From NCBI RefSeq assembly GCF_024218775.1, contig NZ_CP100404.1, positions 2,046,001-2,110,000 on the forward strand: 64,000 nucleotides of DNA, given 5' to 3'. Both the position numbers and the translations under genes were made by a program. Source of the DNA: Haloarcula marina. Lineage in GTDB: Archaea; Halobacteriota; Halobacteria; Halobacteriales; Haloarculaceae. Each line of letters starts with the position of its first letter. Positions within the stretch are counted from its first letter, which is position 1. Under the pieces are notes generated by a model. It worked only from the letters and a program-made list of their open reading frames with translations. It searched no databases and was not told where the DNA came from. Shown piece by piece: positions 26,389 to 35,881 of the stretch.

Positions 26389-27585
26389 ATGCCCGAGCGA
26401 ACACTGCGGACCCAGGCGGCATCGACAGTCGACATCTTGCACCACTTCGTCGGTCGCGACCAACAGGCGATGGACGCGCTCCTCGAAACTGTCCGACGGA
26501 ATGTCCCCGACGCGAACGTGAGACAGCGGACGAATCCGAACGTGAGCCTCCAGGGGAAGGTCGACATCCTCCGCGGCAAGCCACCGAGCATACTGGAGAC
26601 GTGGCCCGGTCGCAACCTCGAACCGTACATCGACGCCGACGTCGTCGCCGACATCTCCCCGATGTGGGAGGCGGCGGGCTACACGGAAACGTACTTCGAC
26701 CGCGCGAAGGACGCGGTCAGGTTCGACAGCACCTATCGGGCGATTCCGACCAACATGCAGCGCCAGAACAATCTCTTTTTCAACCGCGCTGTCGTCGAGC
26801 GCGCCGGTGTCAATCCGTCGTCGATTACCGACGTCGCTGCGCTCGTGACGGCGTTGGAATCCGTCGAAGACGAAACCGACGCGGCGGGCCTCCTCGTGCC
26901 GCAGAAACGCCCGTGGCCGTCGCTGGACGTGTGGGACATGCTCGTGTTGAGCCACGGGACCGCCGACGCGTACGACCGCCTGTTCCGCGGCGACGACCCG
27001 CAGCGCGACGGGAACCTCGTCCGCGAGGCGCTGTCGTCGCTGGCGACCCTCGCCTCGTTCGTCCCCGACGACGCGCTGTACGACGACTGGCAGGCCGGTC
27101 TGGACCGGTTCGTCGACGGCGAGGCCGCCTTCTTCGCGATGGGCGACTGGGCGGGCGGCGTCCTCAAGAACCGCGACGGATTCGACTACGGGACCGACTG
27201 GGGCTGTGTCGCGTTTCCCGGGACGACCCAGACGTTCCAGTTGGTGATGGACGCGTTCCTCATGCCCTCGACTGCGACGAATACCGAGACGACCGAGGAC
27301 GTGCTTCGGCATGTCGGTTCAGCGACGGCCATCGAGCGCTTCACACGGACCCGCGGCGCGCTTCCACCGCGCGAGGACGTCTCGCTCGACCGCTTCTCGC
27401 CGTTCTTTCGGGACCAGATGGACGCCTACCGCTCGGCGAGGAACCACGTCGACGCGACCCGCGGACTCGGAATCGCCCCCGACCAGCGTGTCGGCGTGCT
27501 GACGGCGATAGCGACGTTCCTGTCCGAAGGGGACGTGGACGCGACGGCGACGCAGATACTGACCGCGCTCGACCGCGAGAAGTAG
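26389..27585 (+). CDS. Extracellular-solute-binding-family protein without signal peptide
   Basis: 398 residues. From residue 12 the sequence has the family 1 carbohydrate-binding-protein pattern (VDILHHFVGRDQQAMDALLE, ILETWPGRNLEPYI, RAIPTNMQRQNNLFFNRAVVERAG, FVDGEAAFFAMGDWAGG). Unlike the other binding proteins here it has no twin-arginine motif, lipobox, hydrophobic stretch or Gly-rich linker, and no in-frame upstream start adds one. It is probably cytoplasmic. It is divergent from the IclR gene with a candidate operator between. It could be a ligand sensor or buffer, or a former transport protein. Confidence 0.8.
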   Translation: MPERTLRTQAASTVDILHHFVGRDQQAMDALLETVRRNVPDANVRQRTNPNVSLQGKVDILRGKPPSILETWPGRNLEPYIDADVVADISPMWEAAGYTETYFDRAKDAVRFDSTYRAIPTNMQRQNNLFFNRAVVERAGVNPSSITDVAALVTALESVEDETDAAGLLVPQKRPWPSLDVWDMLVLSHGTADAYDRLFRGDDPQRDGNLVREALSSLATLASFVPDDALYDDWQAGLDRFVDGEAAFFAMGDWAGGVLKNRDGFDYGTDWGCVAFPGTTQTFQLVMDAFLMPSTATNTETTEDVLRHVGSATAIERFTRTRGALPPREDVSLDRFSPFFRDQMDAYRSARNHVDATRGLGIAPDQRVGVLTAIATFLSEGDVDATATQILTALDREK

Positions 27586-27606
27586 GTACGAGCGACCCGA
27601 CGGGGC

Positions 27607-28638
27607 CTATCGGAACTCCGGCATGACCTCGTCGGCGAACAGTTCCATCCCGCTGGTGTCGGGGAAGTCGACGAACCAGCACTGGAACTTCGTGACGCCG
27701 GCGTCGATACGTGACTCGATGGCCTCGGCGCACTCCTCGGGCGTCCCCATGACGAAGAACTCCCGGGCGTCCTCGGCGGTGCGAATCGGCGCTTGGTCCT
27801 GATACTCCGCTTCGAACTGGATGGGCGTCATCAGGTCGACGAGGTGGTCGAACTTCTCCTCGTCGCGCGTGCAGATGACGTGACCGTCCCACGAGTACTC
27901 GATGTCGTCCGGGTCGCGGCCGACCGTGTCGCAGTGGTCTTCGATGACACCGATTTTGTGGTTCAGCGTGTCAACGTCGCCGTTGAACACGTCCGTGTTC
28001 CACACGTCGGCGTGCTTCGCGACGAGTTTCAGCGTCACTTGCTCTCCCTGCCCGCCGACCAGAATCGGCGGGTGCGGGTCTTGGACGGGCGTCGGGGCAC
28101 AGGCCGCGTCCTCGATTTGGTAGTGGTCGCCGTCGAAACTCGCGCCGTCGCCGCCGGCGTCCCACATCCGCTTCATCAGCCGAATCGACTCGTCCAAGCG
28201 CATCAGGCGCTCGAACCCGTCGCGGTACTCCCAGCCGTACGCGTCGTATTCGGGTTCGTGCCATCCCGCGCCCAGACCGAGTTCGAGGCGACCGTCGGAG
28301 ATGACGTCCAGCGTCGCCGCCATCTTCGCGACCAGCGCGGGGTTGCGGTAGTCGTTACAGAGGACGAGCGACCCGATGTTCATCTCGTCGGTGAATCCGG
28401 CCATCGCCGACAGGAGCGTCCAGCACTCGTACTCCGCTCGATTCCGTCCGAGCATCAGGTGGTCGGGCGCCCACGCGGCGTCGAAGCCCAGTTCCTCGGC
28501 GAGCAGGATGCCCTCCTTGGTCGTCTCCCAGTCGAGCGCCTCGTACTCCGGCGTGTCCCGGTGGACGGGTTCGTCGTCGCCAGCATCTGGCGCACCGGCG
28601 AAGACGGGGACGTTGTACTCGAAACTGATGTCCGACAT
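27607..28638 (-). CDS. LLM-class flavin/F420-dependent oxidoreductase
   Basis: 343 residues from the ATG at 28638. Luciferase-like barrel features: EELGFDAAWAPDHLML near residue 50, GSLVLCNDYRNPALVAKMAATLDVISDGRLELGLGAGW near 95-130, and PPILVGGQGE near 195. Haloarchaea make F420, and this subclass often uses it. The gene starts three bases past the stop of the rhamnonate-dehydratase-like gene, so the two are coupled. Its reaction in a sugar pathway is unknown; a dehydrogenase step on a sugar or keto acid is one idea. Confidence 0.85.
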   Translation of the reverse strand: MSDISFEYNVPVFAGAPDAGDDEPVHRDTPEYEALDWETTKEGILLAEELGFDAAWAPDHLMLGRNRAEYECWTLLSAMAGFTDEMNIGSLVLCNDYRNPALVAKMAATLDVISDGRLELGLGAGWHEPEYDAYGWEYRDGFERLMRLDESIRLMKRMWDAGGDGASFDGDHYQIEDAACAPTPVQDPHPPILVGGQGEQVTLKLVAKHADVWNTDVFNGDVDTLNHKIGVIEDHCDTVGRDPDDIEYSWDGHVICTRDEEKFDHLVDLMTPIQFEAEYQDQAPIRTAEDAREFFVMGTPEECAEAIESRIDAGVTKFQCWFVDFPDTSGMELFADEVMPEFR

Positions 28639-28640
28639 GG

Positions 28641-29846
28641 TCACTCGATGGCGAAGTGTTCCAGTGCCTCGTGGTTCAGTTCCGTGCTGACGCCGGGTTC
28701 GTCGGGTAGCGGTATCGACCCGTCTTCGGGCGAGGGCGGATTCTGGAAGATGGCGTCGGCGTACGTCGACTCCTGCTCTTCCTGCTGCTCTTGGAACCAC
28801 TCGGGGATGGGGAAGTACTCGGCCATCGGCATGTTGGTGTGCCCGGCGATGGCGTGCAGCGTCGGGTTCGTCCCGGCGTGGGGGATGACCGGCACATCGT
28901 GGACTTCCGCCATGTCAGCGACCTTTTTCATCTCGGTGATACCGCCGACGCGACCCACGTCTGGCTGGAGGATGTCGACGGCTTCCCGTTCGAGCAGTTC
29001 CTCGTGGCCCCACCGCGTGAACTCGTGTTCGCCGCCGGAGATGGGCATCGGCGCGGCCTCCCGGACTTCGGCGTAGCCGTCGATGTCGTCGGCGATGACC
29101 GGTTCCTCGACCCACGCCATGTCGTACTTCGCGAGGCGCTGGGTCATCTTCTTCGCGTACTTTACCGACCAGCCCATGTAGGCATCCCCGGCGATGTCGA
29201 TTTCGTCGCCGACGGCGTCCCGCACGGTCTTGACGATTTCCTCGTTCTTCTTCATACCCGCGCGGCCGTCCTCGGGACCGTGGAGGAAGCGCAACTTCAT
29301 CGCGTCGAAGCCAGCCTCGGCGTACTGGATTGCCTCGCGTTCGAGTTTCTCCATGTCGACGGGGTGGAGGTTGGACGCGTAGGCGGGAATCTCGTCTTTG
29401 GTGGGACCGCCGAGCAGTTCGTAGACCGGTTTCCCGGTCTCTTTGCCGGCGATGTCCCACAGGGCTTGGTCGACGGCGCTGATGGCCATGACGGCGACGC
29501 CTTTTCGCCCGAAGGGGAGCGTCGCGCGGTACATCTGCTCCCAGAGGTGCTCGCGGCGCATCGGGTCTTCACCGACGACGAGTTTCGAGAGTGTCTCTTC
29601 GACGACGGTAGCGATAGCGCCGCTACCCCAGTTGCCGACGCCGACACCGGTGATGCCCGCGTCGGTCTCGACTTCGACGACCACGTCGCCCACCGGTCCC
29701 ATCCACTTCCGGCGGGCCTGGGGGTTCTCGCCGTCGACGTTGCGGTACTCGTCGTACTTCGACATGATGGTGACGAGGGGAAATTCGATGAACTCGCCCC
29801 ACGATTCGTTGCTGACTTTCGTCGCTGAAACGTCTGTAATCTCCAT
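28641..29846 (-). CDS. Enolase-superfamily dehydratase, L-rhamnonate dehydratase-like
   Basis: 401 residues. FPLVTIMSKYDEYRN near residue 22 and the barrel motifs DAYMGW, WVEEPV, SGGEHEF (metal ligands), QPDVGRVGG and IPHAG (Asp-His acid/base pair) recall the bacterial L-rhamnonate dehydratase group, which keeps MSKYRDY, SGEHHG and PDVG..GG at the same places. It would convert L-rhamnonate to 2-keto-3-deoxy-L-rhamnonate. It is different from the two dehydratases at 12-16 kb. The rhamnose mutarotase at 39547 and lactate-oxidation genes nearby support the assignment. Confidence 0.82.
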   Translation of the reverse strand: MEITDVSATKVSNESWGEFIEFPLVTIMSKYDEYRNVDGENPQARRKWMGPVGDVVVEVETDAGITGVGVGNWGSGAIATVVEETLSKLVVGEDPMRREHLWEQMYRATLPFGRKGVAVMAISAVDQALWDIAGKETGKPVYELLGGPTKDEIPAYASNLHPVDMEKLEREAIQYAEAGFDAMKLRFLHGPEDGRAGMKKNEEIVKTVRDAVGDEIDIAGDAYMGWSVKYAKKMTQRLAKYDMAWVEEPVIADDIDGYAEVREAAPMPISGGEHEFTRWGHEELLEREAVDILQPDVGRVGGITEMKKVADMAEVHDVPVIPHAGTNPTLHAIAGHTNMPMAEYFPIPEWFQEQQEEQESTYADAIFQNPPSPEDGSIPLPDEPGVSTELNHEALEHFAIE

Positions 29847-29961
29847 TGTGTGCTACTAGAACAGTCCGCACGACGGGGCTAAAGCCTTTCTATCCCCCTG
29901 ATTTGGTGTGGATTGAATAGCTGTCGCTACGTCGACGCGTTCGCGCGCTTCGGCGTCGCGG

Positions 29962-30990
29962 TTAGCTGAACTGGAAGACCGGTTTGCAGGTCTCGGAGGC
30001 GAGGAACGCTTCGAAGGCGTCCTGCGGGTCCTCCATCCCGTACGAGGTGTCGACGATTTCGTCGACGGCGATTTCGCCGCGCTCCATCAGGCGAAGCGCC
30101 TGCTCGAAGTTCGTCCACGTCGACCCGTAGGAGGTGTTGATATCGACTTCTCCGCGCACCGTCGAGGTGAGCGTCACCTCGCTGGCCGCGTTCGGGATGC
30201 CGACGACGACCACTTGTCCGCCCTTGCGGACGTGGTCGTTCGCCGTGACGATACCCGAGTGGTGACCGGTCGAGTCGAACACCACGTCGAACCCGATGCC
30301 GCCGGTGTGGTCCTCGGCCACGTCGCCGAGGTCTGTCGACTGGGCGTTGACTGTCTCGATTCCGAGGTCGTCGAGCAGGGGCAGGCGATAGGCGGCGTCT
30401 TGGTCGAGCCCGGAGACGACGACGTTCGCGCCGAGCGAGTCCGCGACGGCGGCGACGAGGACGCCGATGGGACCGGGCCCCTCCACGAGGACGTTGTCGC
30501 CCGGCGTCGTCACCGACTGTTCGAGCACCGCGCGCGTGGCGATGCTCGTCGGTTCGGTAATGGCGGCGTGCCGAAGGGGGACGCCGTCGGGGACGACGTG
30601 GAGGTGTTCCGGCGCGACAGCGACGTACTCTGCGTACGCTCCGTCGCGGTGCATCCCCGTGATGGAGAAGTTCTGGCAGACGTTCTCCTGGCCGTTCTTA
30701 CACTGGAAGCAGTGCCCGCAGTCGTGAATCGGTTCCTCGATTATCTTGTCGCCTTCGGCGTACCCGTCGACGGCGTCGCCGACAGCGACGACTTCGCCGG
30801 AGTACTCGTGACCCATGATTCGCGGGATGGGTATCCACTCGTAGCCGCCGTCGTACTTATACGCGTGCGCGTCGCTGCCGCACAGGCCCGCCGTGTGGAC
30901 TTTGACGAGCACTTCGTCGGGCGCTATCGTCGGTTTCTCTCGTTCCTGTATCTCGACGGACCGGGGTCCTGTCTGGACGATTGCTTTCAT
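29962..30990 (-). CDS. Zinc-dependent alcohol dehydrogenase (MDR family)
   Basis: 342 residues. Catalytic zinc ligands Cys37 (LCGSDAHAY) and His61-Glu62 (GHEYSGEV); structural zinc cysteines in DCGHCFQCKNGQENVC near residues 90-105; NAD(P) loop GPGPIGVL. Relatives are threonine, sorbitol and sugar dehydrogenases. In this module it could oxidise L-rhamnose or the 4-OH of 2-keto-3-deoxyrhamnonate; the SDR at 39851 is the rival for either step. It lies between the transporter operon and the dehydratase, same strand, with gaps of 33 and 115 bases. Confidence 0.87.
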   Translation of the reverse strand: MKAIVQTGPRSVEIQEREKPTIAPDEVLVKVHTAGLCGSDAHAYKYDGGYEWIPIPRIMGHEYSGEVVAVGDAVDGYAEGDKIIEEPIHDCGHCFQCKNGQENVCQNFSITGMHRDGAYAEYVAVAPEHLHVVPDGVPLRHAAITEPTSIATRAVLEQSVTTPGDNVLVEGPGPIGVLVAAVADSLGANVVVSGLDQDAAYRLPLLDDLGIETVNAQSTDLGDVAEDHTGGIGFDVVFDSTGHHSGIVTANDHVRKGGQVVVVGIPNAASEVTLTSTVRGEVDINTSYGSTWTNFEQALRLMERGEIAVDEIVDTSYGMEDPQDAFEAFLASETCKPVFQFS

Positions 30991-31023
30991 AGTTGGTAAG
31001 TGGTGGGTGCCGACGCTGACAGG

Positions 31024-32190
31024 TCACGCTTCGACGCTGTCGGCCGACGCTTCGTTCTCGCTCCGCTCGCTGACCAGTCGCCCTTTGAGCAGTTTCTCCG
31101 TGTTCGCGTCGAACAGGTAGACGTGCTCGGGCGCGATGGTGAGCGTCATCTGGTCGTTCGGTTCGAGGTCGTGGAAGGTACCGATTTTCGCTGTCACGTC
31201 GCCGAGGAACGAGGTCCCGTGAACGATAGCCTCTGTGCCGACCGGTTCGACGACGCGCACTTCGGTGTCGAACTCCGGACCGTCGGTGGCTCGGTTCCGG
31301 ACCTGGTACAGGTCCTGGGGACGGAAGCCGACGAGCACCTCGTCGGCGGTTATCTCCCCCTCGACCAGTGCCTTCGGGATGTCGAAGGTCGTCGTGTCCA
31401 TGTCCACGCGGTACGCGTCGCCAGCGTCGCTGAGCGTCCCGTCGAAGAGGTTCATGTCGGGGCTGCCGACGAACTGCGCGACGAAGAGGTTCGATGGCTC
31501 GTTGAACACCTGGTCGGGCGTGCCGAGTTGCTGGAGTTGGCCGTTGTTGAGGACGGCGATTTTGTCGGCGATGGTCATCGCCTCCTCTTGGTTGTGCGTG
31601 ACGTACGCCGACGTGATACCGACTTCCGACTGGAGTTCGTCGATTTCGGTCCGCATCGTCTTCCGGAGTTTCGCGTCCAAGTTCGCCAGTGGCTCGTCGA
31701 ACAGGAACATTCGCGGCTCTCGGATGATGGCCCGCCCGAGCGCGACGCGCTGTTTCTGGCCGCCGGAGAGCTGTGACGGTTTGTTGTTGAGTAGTTCCTC
31801 GATTTCGAGCATCTCGGCGACATCGGTGACGCGGCTGTCGATTTCGTCGTCGGACATCCCGTTGTCCTCGCGTTTGAGACCGAAGCCCAGGTTCTCCCGG
31901 ACGGTCATGTGCGGGTACAGCGCGAAGTCTTGGAACACCATCGCCACGTCGCGGTTACGCGCTTTCACGTCGTTGACGACGGTGCCGTCGAATCGGACTT
32001 CGCCCTCGGTCGGGTCTTCGAGGCCGCCAATCATCCGGAGTGTCGTCGTCTTCCCACAGCCAGACGGCCCGAGCAAGACGAGGAACTCGCCGTCCGGAAC
32101 GTCGATGTGCAGGTCGTTTACAGCGACGACGCCGTCTTTCTCGGGGTCGCCGAACACTTTCGTGACACTATCTAACTCTAGGTGTGTCAT
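31024..32190 (-). CDS. CUT1-type sugar ABC transporter ATP-binding protein (MalK/UgpC-like)
   Basis: 388 residues. Walker A GPSGCGKTTT, Q-loop region MVFQDFALYPHM, signature LSGGQKQRVALGRAI and Walker B FLFDEPLANLDA, followed by the extra C-terminal OB-type (TOBE) regulatory domain from about residue 240 (VGFRPQDLYQV). This layout is typical of the ATPases that serve oligosaccharide and sugar importers with two permeases. It follows the permease genes with a 62-base gap and completes the importer. Confidence 0.92.
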   Translation of the reverse strand: MTHLELDSVTKVFGDPEKDGVVAVNDLHIDVPDGEFLVLLGPSGCGKTTTLRMIGGLEDPTEGEVRFDGTVVNDVKARNRDVAMVFQDFALYPHMTVRENLGFGLKREDNGMSDDEIDSRVTDVAEMLEIEELLNNKPSQLSGGQKQRVALGRAIIREPRMFLFDEPLANLDAKLRKTMRTEIDELQSEVGITSAYVTHNQEEAMTIADKIAVLNNGQLQQLGTPDQVFNEPSNLFVAQFVGSPDMNLFDGTLSDAGDAYRVDMDTTTFDIPKALVEGEITADEVLVGFRPQDLYQVRNRATDGPEFDTEVRVVEPVGTEAIVHGTSFLGDVTAKIGTFHDLEPNDQMTLTIAPEHVYLFDANTEKLLKGRLVSERSENEASADSVEA

Positions 32191-32252
32191 TGAAAATTGC
32201 TACCATCCAGCGCACCTTAAAGCTAGCGTCATGTCGACGCTGACGAAGGGTG

Positions 32253-33218
32253 TTACCCCTTGATTGCGCCGCCGGTCAGCCCCTGCACGAAGTAGCGCTG
32301 GATGTAGGCCAACCCGGCGAGCACCGGAATCGAGACGATGATGGACGCCGCGGCGACCACGTTCCACTGCGTGTTGAACCCCTGCACGAAGGTCAGCAGT
32401 CCCGGCGGGACGGTGAACTTCGAGTTGTCGAGCAGCGTCAGCGCGAACACCAACTCGTTCCACGCGAGGAGGAACGCGAAGATGAACGACGCGATGAGCG
32501 AGTTGCGCGCCATCGGAACGAGCACGTACCAGAACGTCTCGAAGGGGGTACACTGGTCGATGCGCGACGCCTCGATGATGGAGTCGGGGAAGTCGTCGAA
32601 GAACCCCTTCATCAGCCAGACGACGAACGGCGCGGTCATCGCGCCGTAGATGAGGATGAGCGCGAGGTGCGTGTTGAACAGACCGAGCCACGAGATGAGT
32701 TCCCACTCGGGGACCATGATGGCGGTCCCGGGGAACATCAGCGACGCCAGCAAGAGGCTCATCAGTAGGTTCTTTCCGCGGAACTCGCGGCGCGAGAGGA
32801 CGTACGACGCCCCCGTGCCGAGGACGACGGCGATGACGCCCGCCCCGACAGCGACCTTCAGACTGCTGACGACGAGACCGAGCAGGTTGATGTCGATGGC
32901 CGACGTGACCGTGATACCGAACAGGTTCTGGACCAGTCCCGCGTACCCGCCCGCTTGTATCGACGACTCGATGACGAGTCTAAACCCTTCGAGCGAGAAG
33001 TCCTCGGGGAACACCGTCGGCGGAATCTGTTGAATCTCCGCCGTCGTCTTGAACGCGGTCACGACCATCCAATAGAGCGGGAACAGCACGAACACGCCGA
33101 TGACGAGCGTCAGGAGGCCGATGGCCGTCTTCCTGACGTACCCGCCCGCTTTCGAGTCGTAGAGCCACGACTGATTCTTCCGGAACTCCGCCGTCGGGTC
33201 TGAGTCTTGTGTCGCCAT
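32253..33218 (-). CDS. CUT1-type sugar ABC transporter permease (MalG-like)
   Basis: 321 residues, about six membrane segments, with the cytoplasmic EAA loop EASRIDQCTPFETFWYVLVP that docks on the ATPase. The N-terminal 30 residues are soluble. The ATG shares one base with the stop of the MalF-like gene (TAATG), so translation is coupled. It is the second permease subunit of the importer. Confidence 0.92.
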   Translation of the reverse strand: MATQDSDPTAEFRKNQSWLYDSKAGGYVRKTAIGLLTLVIGVFVLFPLYWMVVTAFKTTAEIQQIPPTVFPEDFSLEGFRLVIESSIQAGGYAGLVQNLFGITVTSAIDINLLGLVVSSLKVAVGAGVIAVVLGTGASYVLSRREFRGKNLLMSLLLASLMFPGTAIMVPEWELISWLGLFNTHLALILIYGAMTAPFVVWLMKGFFDDFPDSIIEASRIDQCTPFETFWYVLVPMARNSLIASFIFAFLLAWNELVFALTLLDNSKFTVPPGLLTFVQGFNTQWNVVAAASIIVSIPVLAGLAYIQRYFVQGLTGGAIKG

Positions 33219-34144
33219 TACATTTCACCTTGGACTTTGTCGTAGAACTGGATGTAGTAGTACGAGAACACCAGCAACACGACGAACAGCATCACCGAGA
33301 GCGCGGAGGCGAACCCGACTTCGAAGTCGATGAACGCCGCGCGGTAGATCATGACCGGGAGCGTGCTACTGGAGACGCCCGGACCACCTTTGGTCATCAC
33401 CCACACCATCGAGAAGTTCCTGACGTTGTAGATGAGCATCAGGAGGAAGCCGATGGCGAGGTTGTACTTCATCATCGGGATGGTGATGTAGCGGAACTGC
33501 TCCCACGGCGTCGCGCCGTCCATCCGCGCGGCCTCGTAGAGGTGTTCGTCGATACCCTGCAACGAGGTCAGCGTCAACAGCGCGAACAGCGGCGCCAGCC
33601 GCCAAATCATCCCGATGATGGGCGGCCACAGCGAGAGGTCCGACGACCCCAGCATGACGATGTACTCGTCGATGAGACCCATCTGCACCAGCAGTTCGTT
33701 GACGATACCCTGCGAGCCACCGAACATGAACTGCCAAATCGACGCGCCGACCACCCGCGGGAGGACCCACGGAATCAGCACGATGGCGCTCGCGACGCTC
33801 GTGTACGGGAGCTTTTCGTCTAGAAGCCATCCCATCAGGAAGCCGAGAACGATGGCCGCCAGACTGCCGACGGTCACCCAGACGAACGTGTTCCAGAGGA
33901 CCTGATGGATGTCCGGGTCCGTCCAAATCTCGACGTAGTTCGCGACGCCGACGAACTCCGCTTGGTCGGGCCGGAGGAGGCTCTTGGCGAAGAAACTGGA
34001 GTAAATCGCCTGTGCGATGGGGTAGAGAATGAACACACCCACCAGCGCCATCACCGGCAGTATCGGGAGATACACCTTGACGCCCTCTGGGATGTGCTTG
34101 GTCGCGTTCTCGTACGACGACTGTGCCTGGTCTACGTAACTCAT
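33218..34144 (-). CDS. CUT1-type sugar ABC transporter permease (MalF-like)
   Basis: 308 residues with about six membrane segments. The EAA loop is EAARMDGATPWEQFRYITIP near residue 210. It sits between the binding protein gene (59-base gap) and the MalG-like gene (one-base overlap). Together they form the membrane channel of the importer that feeds this module, perhaps for L-rhamnose or rhamnose-containing sugars. Confidence 0.92.
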   Translation of the reverse strand: MSYVDQAQSSYENATKHIPEGVKVYLPILPVMALVGVFILYPIAQAIYSSFFAKSLLRPDQAEFVGVANYVEIWTDPDIHQVLWNTFVWVTVGSLAAIVLGFLMGWLLDEKLPYTSVASAIVLIPWVLPRVVGASIWQFMFGGSQGIVNELLVQMGLIDEYIVMLGSSDLSLWPPIIGMIWRLAPLFALLTLTSLQGIDEHLYEAARMDGATPWEQFRYITIPMMKYNLAIGFLLMLIYNVRNFSMVWVMTKGGPGVSSSTLPVMIYRAAFIDFEVGFASALSVMLFVVLLVFSYYYIQFYDKVQGEM

Positions 34145-34203
34145 AGTTGAATCGTATCTACCTCGAATATCTATAGTCGTGGTTAAGAATATTTCCCCGG
34201 GGT

Positions 34204-35667
34204 TCAGGCGATCTGGTCGTCGACGACTTCCTGAATGGCGGAGTTGGCGTTGCTACAGGCTTCTTCAGCCGTCGCATCACCCAGCACGACGGGCTGGATG
34301 ACCTGCGTGTTGATGATGCTCTGCATCGAGGCGATGCCCGAGAACGACGGGAACCGCGAGGTTCGCGTGAACAGGTCGTCGTCCTGGTACAGCGTGACGA
34401 GGTCGCCGAACTGGCTCATGAACAGGTCGCTCGGGTCCTCGAACGCGCTCGTGAGCGTCGGAACGCGGCCGCGGATGCCCACGTCGGCGTCCGCGCTGTA
34501 CGTCCACGGTGCGAGTTGTTCGGGCTGGTTCCACCAACTGATGTAGTCGAACGCGGCGTCGCGCTCGGCGCTGCTGGCCGTCCCGCCGCCCATCATGAAG
34601 CCCTGTGCGTTCTGCAGGAGCAGGTCCTGAGGCTGGAAGCTCCCCGACGGGGAGTCCGGCAGAGGCGCGCGGGTGACCGTGTGACCTTCGCCGTCGAGCC
34701 ACGGCTGGGGCGCACCGGTCGTCTGGTAGACGGCGTTCGCGTGGGAGTACGTGATGAAGATACCCGACTCGCCCTCGCGGAGGAGTCGCCCGGCGTCGAT
34801 GTGGTTGTTCTCCGCCATCGAGTCCGGGAACAGGCCGGCTTCCGCGATGTCCTGATAGAGCTTCACGGCGTCGACGAAGCCGGGTTGATCGACGGTGGCC
34901 TCCATCGTCTCGGGGTCGAAGTACCGGCCGCCGTTGGCGTAGACGAAGCCGATGAAGTACCCGGTCGTCAGGCCGAAGTCCGTCCCCGGCGCGGTGATAG
35001 CGGCCGAGACTTCGTCGATTTCCTGCATCTCTTGGCCGAGTTGCAGGAGTTCGGGCCAGTTCCGAGGCGGCGCGTCGAAGCTCGTCTGTTCGAGGTAGTC
35101 CGTCCGGATGTCGATGAACGGTCCGAGGTCGGCGTAGCCGCCGGGGAGGCCCCACTGGCGCTCGCCGCTCGTCTCACCGAGGCCCTCGTAGACCATCGTA
35201 TCGATGTTGGCCTGGACGAAGTGGCTGTTAATCTCCTCCAGCTGGTCGGCGTAGGCGTCTTGGTCGAGCGGCTGAATCGCCTGCGCGCCGACGTAGTCGG
35301 GAATCTGCTGGCACTGGCCCGCCATCACGTCCGGGAGGTTGCTGTTGGCCGCCGCCGAGGCGATAATCTGGTACTTCTGGCCCCACTCTTGGTGCTGGTA
35401 GCTGATGTTGTGGGTCCCGTAGCTGTCGTAGTTGCCGCTGATGTACTCCCGTTCGGCAGGAATCCCGCCGAACAGCCAGAAGTCGAGGTTCTGCGTACCG
35501 GATCCACCGTCGCCGCTGCCGCCGTCACTTCCGCCGCCACCGCCGCCGTTACTTCCGCCGTCACCGCCGCCCCCGCCACAGCCAGCGAGGCCAGCAGCCA
35601 TTGCGGTTCCGAGGCCGGTCAGATATCGTCGCCTGTTGAGCCGAGTCCGCGAGCTATCGTTTGTCAT
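34204..35667 (-). CDS. CUT1-type sugar ABC transporter substrate-binding lipoprotein
   Basis: 487 residues. Twin-arginine signal (Arg12-Arg14), lipobox LAGC with Cys30, and a Gly/Ser/Asp-rich linker to about residue 60. The rest follows the family 1 binding-protein pattern (DVMAGQCQQIPDYVGAQAIQPLD; AFDYISWWNQPEQLAPW). It should be tethered outside the membrane and capture the sugar for the permeases. First gene of the operon; an AT-rich TATA zone lies at about 35698-35727. Confidence 0.9.
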   Translation of the reverse strand: MTNDSSRTRLNRRRYLTGLGTAMAAGLAGCGGGGGDGGSNGGGGGGSDGGSGDGGSGTQNLDFWLFGGIPAEREYISGNYDSYGTHNISYQHQEWGQKYQIIASAAANSNLPDVMAGQCQQIPDYVGAQAIQPLDQDAYADQLEEINSHFVQANIDTMVYEGLGETSGERQWGLPGGYADLGPFIDIRTDYLEQTSFDAPPRNWPELLQLGQEMQEIDEVSAAITAPGTDFGLTTGYFIGFVYANGGRYFDPETMEATVDQPGFVDAVKLYQDIAEAGLFPDSMAENNHIDAGRLLREGESGIFITYSHANAVYQTTGAPQPWLDGEGHTVTRAPLPDSPSGSFQPQDLLLQNAQGFMMGGGTASSAERDAAFDYISWWNQPEQLAPWTYSADADVGIRGRVPTLTSAFEDPSDLFMSQFGDLVTLYQDDDLFTRTSRFPSFSGIASMQSIINTQVIQPVVLGDATAEEACSNANSAIQEVVDDQIA

Positions 35668-35881
35668 GGTCCGCTATTACAAATGAGGTGTGTCGCATCT
35701 AATAAATTTATCGGAATTTATAATGGGCATTTCACAGAGTGACCGAGCGTCCGCGTGTGTTGCGAGGAAGTATGAGTGTGCGGGCGGGTGCGAAACGAAC
35801 GTCATACGTCGATACCGGACACAAACGCCGCCGCTCGGCAACCAAAGCTAAATGACGGAGTAGTGCCAGCGTACGCATACG
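35668..35881. promoter_or_regulatory. Divergent promoter between binding protein and lutC copy 2
   Basis: 214 bases. The left end is very A/T-rich (35698-35732) with TATA-like elements for the leftward gene. A candidate IclR operator lies at 35805-35819 and a weak TATA-like AGCTAAAT near 35846-35853 for lutC copy 2, about 30 bases before its ATG. Confidence 0.4.
35805..35819. promoter_or_regulatory. Candidate IclR operator half-conserved, TACGTCGATACCGGA
   Basis: Right arm ATACCGGA is exact; left arm matches TCCGG at three of five bases. It sits about 30 bases upstream of the lutC TATA element, a position suited to an activator. Confidence 0.35.
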
